From Leuctra nigra (taxonomy: Eukaryota > Arthropoda > Insecta > Plecoptera > Leuctridae), in NCBI GenBank assembly GCA_934045905.1, contig OW203765.1, forward strand, positions 22,976,159 through 23,040,158: 64,000 nt of DNA, in the 5' to 3' direction. Position numbers and translations under genes: made by a program. Position 1 is the first letter of the stretch; each line of letters opens with the position of its first letter. This document shows positions 12,701 to 24,700 of the stretch, piece after piece. The notes beneath the pieces are model-generated. The model was not told where the DNA came from and did not search any database. It was given only the letters and a program-made list of their open reading frames with translations.

Positions 12701-15700
12701 GCAAGGGAAGCATTGCTTCCCCTTCCTTTTCCATTCCAACAATATTAAAATATAATAATTATATGTATAATAATTTAATCTTTTTACAAAAATATTCATC
12801 ACTTAATACGGGAGCAGTTCAAGTGGTCTTGAAACAACTGGTCTTGGAACAACTGGTCTTGGGACAACTGGTCTTGGAACGACTGGTCTTAGCTTTTCTT
12901 GCACAGTGCTGTACAAGAAACATTTAATTAACTTTATTGGCAGAATTAAAAGTGAAATAGTCTCAATTTAATTAATCCAGCTGATTATCTACCTGAGCAG
13001 CCCTTTCCTGACTAGGAAAGTAATAACTGGTCTTATAATATTGGTCTTGGTACGACTGGACTTATAATAACTGGTCTTGGGACAACTGGTCTTGGGACAA
13101 CTGGTCTTGGGACAACTGGTCTTGGGACAACTGGTCTTGGGACAACTGGTCTTGGATCAACTGGTCTTGGATCAACTGGTCTTGGGACAACTGGTCTTGG
13201 AACGACTGGTCTTGGAACAACTGGTCTTGGAATAACTGGTCTTGGAACGACTGGTTCTTAGAATAACTGGTCTTGGGTCAGAATAGAGAGAATAGAAACA
13301 CGTTGCCGAGCCAGAGAATGGGAAGGGGTCGCATATTGTTCGCACATGTTACCTACATTTGGGAGGTCTTCAAAGGCCACATTACATTAACCAAAGTATA
13401 AAATTGGCGCCAAAATAAAACCATGTTGTTACAATTGATGATTTACAAGACTCCTGAATAGGCATAATTACGAGAAACTGGATTATATTTGTTGACTTTT
13501 AATTTTTGGAAATAAGAAAATACCAATTGTCTTTCAAATACAACTATTACCAATTTTGGTATTGTGATTAAATAATCAAGGAACGAGTCAAGGAACATGC
13601 ATACACCAATATTAGGTAATATATTCTAGGAAGGTTATATTGTTCTATTACTTGGGGAAAAGTGTCTTTCCCATTTGTTATCCTAATAACTTCTGAAGAA
13701 AATTATATAAACTAAATATTTTAATGGTAAATATTTTCCTGAAGCTTCAAACTTTTTTGACATTATGACAGTGTTAAAAATCAAATTTGATAAATAGCCG
13801 CCTTTTTCTTGGCTACAAAAATATGTTCTTTTTTGACAATTTTCACAACTGTTTGGTTTTCTGAGCAAATTACGAGTAAATCATTTGACCTAACTGTTTT
13901 GAGCTGAATACTACATTATTAAGTTGAAGTAAACATTATATAAAAAAATAATATAAAAATTTATATAAACCTTAAAATATTGCAATTAAAATATATATTG
14001 GTAATGAAATTGATATTATATTATATCAGCATACGTCAATGATTATATAAAACATCACATATATTATCTATTATCAATTACCTTAATTAATTATTTCCTT
14101 AAATACGGTTGTGTTTGATATTGGATGCGTGCGTACGAACTAGCCCATTATCAGTTCAGTTCAGTTCAGTTTTATTTCCAGAATTCATCAATACATTTGA
14201 AAGAGGTACAGTGAAAGGACTCCTCTGGTTGACACCATTTAGTGGAGTATGTGGAAAGGTTACTTGAACTAAATCTAGTAACCTAGTATATAAGTAATAG
14301 CATTGAAATGAAGACAAATTAATATCTAGGTATATGCTACAATTATATTATACATTTAGGTAATTAATCTAGGTAATTTTTTTAACAATAAAAACATAAT
14401 TAAGACAGACATTATAAATAAATTAATATTTGTCCGAGAGGAATTCGTCTACAGAATAATACACCTTATCTACTAATAGTTTGTTGACAAGGGTTTTGAA
14501 CTCTGAATATTTTTGTATCTCTCTTATACTTTTAGGCAGGGCATTATACAATTTTGTTTTGAAAAAAATTGAGTTCTTTTGTGTGCATGTTGATCTGTGT
14601 CTATCTATGTGAATGTTATTGTTCTGTCTAGTATTGTGATTATGAATATCGCTATTTTTTTGTATTTCTTTCCCTTGAGATCTTATTGCTAGTACTGACT
14701 CTAGGATGTACAAGGAAGGTAACGTTAAAATTTTGTGTTTTTTGAAGTGTTGCTTGCAATCTGGTTTAATGAAATTGTTATTGTTATTTTTATTTTTATA
14801 TTTTAAACCAAAAAGAGATCTGATTGCTTTTCTTTGCATTACAAATATTCTGGGTGCATCTGTAGAGTTGCCCCAGAATTGTATTCCGTAGCGCAGATGA
14901 GATTCAATGTTTGCATGATAGACTAGTTTTGCAGTTTTTGTGTTTGTTAAGTTTACAATAGTTTTTAGAGAGAAATATGCCGAATTAAGTCTACTTAGTA
15001 ATTTGTCACAATGACTTCTCCAGTTTAAATTTTTATCTATAATGATTCCAAGAAATTTGGTTTTGTCTACAGATTTTAGTTCCCAGTTCTTGTTTGAAAT
15101 TTCAATATTTATATTTAATGGTGTTTCATATATGTCATTTTTTAATTTAAAGTGCATGAAGTTAGTCTTTTCTTCTTGAATAAGCAGATGGTTATCGTAG
15201 AACCATTGTGTTGCATTTTCAAGTGTATTTTTTGGCAATTTCTTGAAGATTTAGTTTTGTTTTACCCGTAATTGTGATATTTGTATCGTCTGCATATATT
15301 TCTGAATAAGCTACTGTGTCTGGAAAGTCATTGATGTAAATTATAAACAACAATGGACCTAAAATAGAACCTTGCGGAACACCATTTTTTATTGTTTCGG
15401 GATTTGACATATGTTTTAATTCGCGTCTGTTCTCATCTATGTGTACTATTTCTACCTGTTGGATTCTATCTGCCATATATGATTTGAGTAAGTTTAGGGC
15501 AGGACCCCTAACTCCGTAATATTCTAGCTTGTTTAATAATATTTCATGGTTAATACTGTCAAAAGCTTTAGTTAAGTCACAAAAAACACCGATTGTTTGA
15601 TCCCCTTTTTCTAATCCTTTTATTGTATTTTCAATGAATTGACCAATGGTATTAGCTGTAGCTTTACTTTTCCTAAAACCACTTTGGTTGTCTGAAAGCA

Positions 15701-18700
15701 GTTTTTCTCTTTCTAGGTATGCTATTAACCTAGTGTGTATCAGTTTTTCAAATATTTTGGATATGCTCGGAAGGAGCGATATTGGCCGATAGTTTTCCGA
15801 AAGATTTTTGCCCCCTTTTTTATGTAAAGGTATGATTTTTGCTATTTTGAGTTTGTTTGGGAAAATTCCATTTTTAATACAATCGTTAAATATATGTGTT
15901 AAGGGTAGAGAGATTTTCTTAATAATTTTCTTTAATATGCAAGTTGGGATGTTGTCAATTCCTGAAGATTTTTTGTTTTTTAATTTTGATGTAATTAGAA
16001 TAATTTCTGTTTCACATGTGTTGTCCATGATAAATGAATTCAGAGGTTTCTTTGCCTTTGTTAAATGTTTATGAAAAGCCCTATCAGTTGGATTTATGTC
16101 TAGTTTTTGGGCTACTGTGGCAAAATCTCTATTTAGAATATTTGCTATTTTGATTGGATCAGTGTAAGTTTGGTTTTCATGTCTTATGACCAAGTTTTAG
16201 GTTTTTTGTATTTTTGAATTGTTAGTGTGTTTTTTTCTATCTCCCATATGGATTTTGTTCTATCAGTACCCGTTTTCTCCTTTATTTTTTTGTTTATTAT
16301 CATTCTCTTTGCTGCTTTTATAGTGTTTTTGTAATTTTTTTTGTATATTTTGTAATTTGTTTTTAAAGTTTCTGTTTTGTAGTGAAGTTGTAGATAATAG
16401 AGAGATTTAAGGTTTTTGGCTGAGTTTTTTATACCTGCTGTTATCCACTCCTGCTTTATTGAGCGAGCGAAGCGAGCGTCTCCTTTTGGCTCCTTTGGCA
16501 CGGACCTCTGTTTTTTTTTTTTTGTTTGTTTTTTTTTTGTTTTTGTTTTTGGCTGCTAATAGCCGATACACAGGTCGCACCGTTTCACCGATCGATCTGA
16601 AATTTTGCACACATGTAAAACCAACCTTCTCTGTTTGCAGACCCTAATTTTTTTGAAATGCATTCATTGGTTGAAATTTAAATAAACATCTCCTGATAGG
16701 CCGAAAAATGAAAATGGACTTCGACAAATGTGATCGACCTTATATTTTGCATGGTCATTAACACCAACATTGTCTCTTATTTTACAAATTTTCAGCCAAA
16801 TCCTCCCATTGGTTAAAATTTAAAAAAATATTTCATGTGCTTTTTGAAATTTTAACCAGAACCGTTTGACCGATCATTTTAAAATTTTGCATGGTCATCG
16901 GGTCCAACATTATCTGTATTTTTGACAATTTTCAGACTAAACTGTGTTTAAATTCAAAAGTTATCGACAGTTTAAGGATATTTTGCGTGTTGGCTATCAT
17001 ATTTCTCGAATTTCATATTTCACGGAATCTTTGAATCTTCACTTCAAAGTTGTTAGAGCAGAAACTTTCAAACGTATTATGAAACTGATATGACCGTTTA
17101 ACATTTTTTTGAACGAGATCCTGTGATTTTTGGAAATTAACAAGGAATCGTTCAATCATAAAGGTTCAATCGATCAACTTAAAACTTTGCGTGGTTATTG
17201 GGACCAATATTTTAGGAATTGTTGGAGATTTTCATACAAATCTGTGACGAAATTCAAGAATTATTGGCTTTTAAGGACATTTTCGATAAACATAATTTCG
17301 GTTCGAGGTGTTGCGCGTTATCCGTGCTCGCTCATCAACGCGTTACTCAGAGCGTTTTCCTAGTAAATTTATGGTTTATTTTTATATTTTTGGGTGGAAA
17401 ACATTTGTCAAAAGCCTCGCTAAGTATTGTTGAGAATGTATTATATTTTTCATTGGAATCATTTAATTTATATATCTCATCCCATGACGTGTCTTCTAAT
17501 ATATCTACAAAAGTTTCTGTGTTTTCCTTACTCAATTTTCTGGTAATAATTGTTTTGCTTGGCGAATTAAATTTTGATTTGAGTTGAATTGATATTATTT
17601 GATCAGTGTGGTCTGAGAGATTATTTTCAGTTACCTTAGTAGAAAACATATAATTTGGTAGATTTGTAGCTATATTATCAATTGTTTTGGCTGTATTGAA
17701 ACGGGGATCAAATCTCGTGGGTTCTCGTATCGTTAATTTTAAATTATATGAAGATAATAGGTTGTTAAGAGTATCACTATTCCTTGATTTTGAAGCTGTA
17801 TTTATATTTATATCGCCTGTAAGGATTATGTTTTTATTTTCTGATGTGAGTTTGTCTAGAACGTGGTCTAAAGTGTCCATGAAATTGTTTATATCCCCTA
17901 CTGGCGATCTATAGGTGGAGATTACTACTAGGTTCTTTGTGTTGTTTTCATATTTCAGTTCTACTGCTGATAATTCAATGTCCAATTCCCTACTTAATTC
18001 GTTTATGTCATTTCTAGCTTAAATGTTTTCTTTTAATTTATTATTGACAAATATAGCTGACCCTCCGTGTTTGTGAACTACCCGACTAAAATTACTTTCA
18101 AGATTATAATTACAAATGCTTATTGAGTTCAAATTTGCACTACTCAACCAATGCTCCGTTAGACATATTATATCAATTTGGTTTCCCTTATCATCTTTTG
18201 AATCTAAAAACGTCTCTAGTCCTACTTAAGATGTGTTAAGAGCCTGGATATTTTGATGCATGATATTTAGGTTACTGTATTTAGATTGTTTTGTTTTGTT
18301 ATGTTTTCTATCTAATGCTTTTTTTTTACTTTATTGGTTGAGTTGTTGTCGGATGGTTGTGTATTTGTTTGATTTTGTCAAAGAGATGCTAATATTTTTT
18401 TTTTCGAAATGCGCTGAGGGCGGGTTTGTATATTAATAATTGGTTTTTTTATTGCCCCCGTTTTCTTTGTCCCTTCTGGTGCCTTCTTTTTCATATCTGC
18501 CTCGGGCAGTGGTGGTGATGACGTCTTTTTCCCCGCTACGGCCCCGTTCAGCGGTCTCTTCCTCTCGGGCGCAGACCCGAACTTCGGACCCCCCACGGAC
18601 AACGGTGTCTTCACGGACGTAGACCCGGACTTCGGACCTCCCACGGACAACGGTCTCTTCCTCTCGGGCGCAGACCCGAACTTCGGACCCCCCACGGACA

Positions 18701-21700
18701 ACGGTGTCTTCACGGACGTAGACCCGGACTTCGGACCCCCCACGGACAGCGGTGTCTTCACGGACGGAGACTCGGACGTCGGACTCACCCCGGACAGCGG
18801 TGTCTTCACGGACGTAGACCCGGACGTCGGACTCACCCCGGACAGCGGTGTCTTCACGGACGCAGACCCGGACGTCGGACTCACCACGGACAGCGGTGTC
18901 TTCACGGACGCAGACCCGGACGTCGGACTCACCACGGACAGCGGTGTCTTCACGGACGCAGACCCGGACGTCGGACTCACCACGGACAGCGGTGTCTTCA
19001 CGGACGGAGACTCGGACGTCGGACTCACCCCGGACAGCGGTGTCTTCACGGACGCAGACCCGGACGTCGGACTCACCACGGACAGCGGTGTCTTCACGGA
19101 CGTAGACCCGGACGTCGGACTCACCACGGACAGCGGTGTCTTCTCGGACGTAGACCTGGACGGCATTTCCATCACTGACATGGTTGACCCCATCACGGAC
19201 TTGGTGGTGCTGTCGCTCACTGGATATATTGCTCTGAGAATTTTGTAGCATAGTTTTCTCTTTCCTCTTTTGCTTAAGTGTAGGCCATGTCTTGTGAAGT
19301 CTTCTCTACCCATGGACCCTGCATTTATTACTATTGCTTCACTCATGCCATTTTGGGTTTTATTATGTTCTGCTATGAGTCTTTCTATTTTGTTGTTTGT
19401 GAGTCTATTTCTCTTTTGAGGTCTTGTCCTTCAGGATCCTGGCGGTTTGGAATGTTGACGACTATTACATTAGCTTTTGTTCCACAATCTAAAATTGAGT
19501 TCAGTGAAATTCTGATTTTGTCGGGCGTTTTCTTTGGGATATTATTCGTTCCCGCCATGATTATTAGAGTGTCCTGTTGCTCCAGGCTGTGATCAATCGA
19601 CGTCACAACTTCCTCGATTGGCGCGCTGGGTTTGAAATTGCACTCGACTAACGTGTTTTGCTTGTTATCATCTAGTATGTGTTGCAGAATGCTTGCAAGT
19701 CCTCGTCCATGGCTGTCCGCTAGAATTTGCACTTTTTTGTGGGAGCGAGATTTAGGTGTGGATGATGGCACTATCTTGCGTGTAGATTGATCGTTTCGAG
19801 TGCCAGTGGCAGCAGGCGTGGCTGCAGGCTCTTTCCTTCCTGTGGCAATGTCGCTGAGAATGACTAGTGGCTCATTCTGTCGGGAGTCTGGAGAATGACT
19901 ATTTTTATTCTGCACGTGGCTTTGTATATTTTCACTTGAATTTAAATGAACTTGACGATGTCGGTCGTTTAAAAGAGTGTCTAATCTTATCTTTAATAAC
20001 TTGATTTCATTCATCAGCATCGAGTTTATAGCAGTTTGGTTGTTCGAAAGATTGTTGTCTCCAAGCATGAACTGCAGGTCCATGTCTCTGTCCTCGTGCA
20101 CGCAGCGCTGGCAATATTTTGTATCCATTATACCGGCTACCACAGTTTTAAGAAATACTAATTTTATTAACAAACACTAACACTTTCGTCACTAGAAACT
20201 ATTTAACTGTAGAAAAAGTTATTTAAGACGCCAAATATGTTTGAAACGGATGAAGAACTGGTTACGAAAATCGCGGCACTACTCACAATGATTCGATCAG
20301 CATATCCAATTGCTGATCGAATCACGATTATATAGACTAGCTCTAAGCTTGATGATAAAGATCAAGATCTTGATCTCTGATTAAGATTTGACATCCCCCC
20401 TCCATCCCTTAGAGTTACAATTGAATTTATAGTGAATAATGTTTGATAATATCGAATAGCATACGTTTTATTTCCACAAAATAATTTTCTTTCTAAGAGT
20501 TTTCTCTATAATCTACGAAAATCGGGTATACTTATTTATTATAATACTATTATAATTGATGTCGTGGACGTTTTCGGAACCATCTTGTAATGACATGGCA
20601 GTGGTGACGGTTTGTTCCGTTGGAGGTGCTGGTGGCCCTGATAAGGGCCGTTCGCGACGTTTCGAAGAATGTACTTCCTTCATCTTCTGGCGGTGACTGA
20701 AGATGAAGGCCAGAAGGTCACCGCCAGAAGATGAAGGAAGTACATCATTCGAAACGTCGCGAACGGCCCTTATCAGGGCCACCAGCACCTCCAACGGAAC
20801 AAACCGTCACCACTGCCATGTCACTATTATAATTCGTTGAATGTAAGTTACATTAATTGAATAATTTTTGGTTATACGAACTGATTACTGACTACCTAAT
20901 ATCAACCTGAATCTCTTCCAGACAAACTTTCAAACTTTGCTTACCATAAAGTTTGAATTTTTACGTGGAATAAGGGTCATTTTACCACTGAAAATTATGT
21001 GAATATCGCCCTTAGACGTGTGCAACGCGGGAAGACTTACTTGTAGTCATGTGGAAATTCTGTCTGACGAGAGAACTAGCCGCTATGTGTGACTCGTTGA
21101 AAAGCGAGCCATCGTATTGCATGTGAATTCAAATGCGCGTGAAATTTGCTGCTCTATTGGCCTTAGGCAACCCCTTTTCTTTAATTGAATAAAAAAAATC
21201 AAGCATAAAATGTCAATAACTCTTGAGTTTCTAGACCAATTTGACTGAAATTTTACAAAATCACCTAAAATGTTGATTGCGATGACCATGCCAAATTTGA
21301 AGTTGATCAGTCAAACGGTTCCGTGGTGCGCACGCTTTAAATAATTCTGCAACTGCAAATGATTTAAATACCTACTGTGTTTCTGTATTCGCACAATCAA
21401 GATCAGCTCTGCACTCTAGTGGTAGATATGTGGTACTAGAGGAAGGGTGTACGCATTCAATTCTTCATAAGGAACGTGTAGAGTTTGGATACCTCTACTT
21501 CATACACAATTAAACATAGGACCCTGAAAAATGTAACTAGTATAGAATAGATGATGCTTTATCGATCTGTCACCTCAGAATTTTTCTCCGAGGTTAAATT
21601 GCAGCGTAATAATTGTTCAAACATGTAATGCATCAGCCAATCAGAGGACAGGAAATGGTCCAACGGACCAATCAGGCTACAGTATAAGCCGTATTAGCTT

Positions 21701-24700
21701 CATACAGAAAGTTATTTTATAATTATTTAGACACAAAAAATAAATTTCTGAGGTGACAGATCGAATAAGCATAATCTTTTCTATACTCATTACAATTTTT
21801 ATGGTTCTATGTTAAATAGTGTATGAAGTAGAGGTATCCAAACTCTACAGGTACCTTATGGAGAATTGAATTGCTACACCCTTCCTCAAGTACACATTTC
21901 TACCACCAGAGTGCAGAGAGGAAGCTTGATTTAGCGAATTATTCAATTTCTTGGAACTCGTCTCTATATGAGAAAGTAAGTCAGAAATCAGTTCGTATAA
22001 CCACGGAGATATACAATTAATGTAACTTACATGCCTCGAATTATAATAGTATTAATAAATAAGTATAGGTAACCGAATTTCGTAGATTAAAGAGAAAACT
22101 CTTCGAAAGAAAATTATTTAGTGGAAATAAAACGTATGCTATACGATATTATAAAACATTATTCACTAAATTCAATTGTACTTTATTATCAAGCATAGAG
22201 CTAGTCTCTATCCCCATAAAAAACACTCCGTGTAAAAAAAACAGCCAAGTCTCTTCAACTAAAAAAAATTATGAAATCTAAAAATTCTGCACTGAAACGT
22301 AGTGATATCAAAAAATGAGCCAAGTCAAAACTTTATTTGAAAATTAAAAAATACTTGGCGCATCGTGTATATAAATAGCTTAGGTATAGGCTAGATATAA
22401 ATACATATACTTATAGTATACCTACAACGCCCTAAAAAAACGATGCGCCAAGTATTTTTTAATTTTCAAATAAAGTTTTGACTTGGCTCATTTTTTGATA
22501 TCACTACGTTTCAGTGCAGAATTTTTAGATTTCATAATTTTTTTTTAGTTGAAGAGACTTGGCTGTTTTTTTTACACGGAGTGTTTTTTATGGGGATATC
22601 ACTTATTTTTTTTAGTGTATTTACACAACATGTAAAACTTATTGGGGCAACAATGACTAATTCCTTTAAAAAAATACGCCATTTCCGAATTAGTTACTAA
22701 GAAAAATATTGTTTGGAGCTAAATATAAACTTAAAGTGATATACCATGAAGAATTGCGAAAGCATCGTTCCAATAGGTCCAGCCGTTTTCGAGATATGGC
22801 ATCACTTCCGGTTTTTAAAATGGCGGCTGAAAGCTCTTACACATTGTATTAATATGTATATAAATACTTATATTTCATTATAAGCCTTCTGAATATGTTT
22901 GGTTTTTATATAAAGGGGAAGGGAATTTAGGCAGATTTCACTAAACTATGACGTCATTTCCGGTTTCAGTAATTAGAAAACTTTAATTTCACTATTGTTA
23001 TTTCGTATAGAGGACCGTCTGAATCGATTGGCGCAAATTTCGTTCCGATAGGTCAAGCCGTTTTTGAGATATGACGTCACTTCCGGTTTCAAAATGGCGG
23101 CACAAAAAATTCATAAGGGCAAGGTATCATCAGGCAGACGAAATTATCAGGCCGCGGAATTTATTGGAAGATGATTAAGAATAATAATAATAATCATCTG
23201 AAGAAAGCCGTACAATTTCACTGTTTTCACGGCCTTCTAGCTCGCAAACGGCATAACTTATTGTTCCCAAATTTGGTATATGTGGTGGGGTGGGCCATAG
23301 CTCGAAATTAAGATATTTCGCAACAATGTGAGATTTCCAATTTTAAGATCCAGTAGGCCGAAAATGCCACTTTGATGCTTACAGTAAAAGTGGGTTGCTC
23401 CAGCCTTTAGGTTTGAACGGTATGTTGTGTGAGAGTGTGCGCGCCGTACGACTTGGCTGGCGTGGTGCGACCGCTCCACTAGATAATCGTGATTCGATCA
23501 GCAATTGGATATGAACGTACCCACACATACAATAAAATTATCAAACACAACCGTATTTTGGGAAATAACAAATTAGGGTAACTAATAATAGCTAATGTAT
23601 GTGATGTTTTATAAGATCAATTTCATTACTAATACATATTTTAATTGTAAGTATTGCATTTCCCAATCATTAAGTTTGATATGTCACTGGTCACATGCCA
23701 CATTTTTGATTCCACTCTAAAGCCTGATTTGTACAATTTTTTGATTAAATCTGCCACATTCCCATTTATTTTTCGTACAATTTTGTGTTTACACGAAGCA
23801 ATTTCTTGTCACAGAACTTAAGTTCAACTTTTATATAATTTAGAACATGTTCTAATTTCCATCAAAAAGTGTGGTACAGAATTATGGCACATACGTTGTA
23901 TGCCATTCTACTCGCCTAGGGGCGAACGGGCGCCAATTTCATGTGCTTTCGAGCTAGCTTAGTTTTCATACATTTATAAGCGTAAAAATAGATATATCTA
24001 GGTAGTAATATTCGTCCCCCCAGTTCAAGACTGCGTTATCTGCAAAACTTCATTGTTGAGAAACGACGTTTTAATATTTCAAAATTAACAAATCAGAATA
24101 ACAGTTAAATGGTATCATTATTTTTATGTAATTAGTCTCAACAGAAATACGCATTACGTACTTTTTAAAATATTGATTGGATTATTATAATTGGCAATAT
24201 TAATTAATAGGTAAATTTATTGTTCAATACAACGTTATTTTGCAGATAGTGCAGTATTGAACTAACATTATTCTTAAGTTGTATTTCTAAAGACAGAATT
24301 AACATGGTAAATTCCAGAGCAATACTGCACTATCTGCAAATAACGTTGTCTTGAATTTAGTTTTGACGCCAGGTTTACATATAATTCTGGTGCAAGACTA
24401 CACTATCTGTAAATAGCATAGAAAATTTGCAGATAACGTAGTATTGAACGAATTAATAGTTGAAAATAACCTACGGGTAATACAACGTTATGTGGTCTAG
24501 GACGACCAAATTATGAAATATAATAATTTGCATCATTGGACATACATAGGTGAGGTCCTGACAAAGACATTTTAGTAAAATAAAAAAAAAAGATTTTTTT
24601 GCAATAACGCACTCTTGAACTGGGGGGACGACATAATCTTAAGACTGTCAAAATAATGTTCAACTTAATAAACTTATTATTTATAAGCAAATATAAAGTT

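Larger units (their letters stand above)
14153..20270 (-). mobile_element. Degenerate non-LTR retrotransposon (CR1-like) with esterase ORF1
   Basis: Minus-strand LINE. ORF1 pieces lie at 20117-18378 and ORF2 pieces at about 18250-14423. The 3' end carries a pentamer tail of GTTCA units read on the plus strand (14156-14172). It interrupts the left arm of the foldback element. Frameshifts, stops and an internal 902-bp insertion make it non-functional. Confidence 0.85.

Noticed and set aside
12818..13280. CRISPR-like regular repeat array
   Set aside because: Repeats are directly adjacent 15-bp units without unique spacers, in a eukaryotic intron, and mirrored at 26826-27322.
18433..19251. 272-codon minus-strand ORF and 85-codon plus-strand ORF with R-E-D-T-A-V-R-G repeats
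   Set aside because: Alternative frames of the 48-bp minisatellite inside the LINE ORF1; the frame continuing the esterase domain is the other one.
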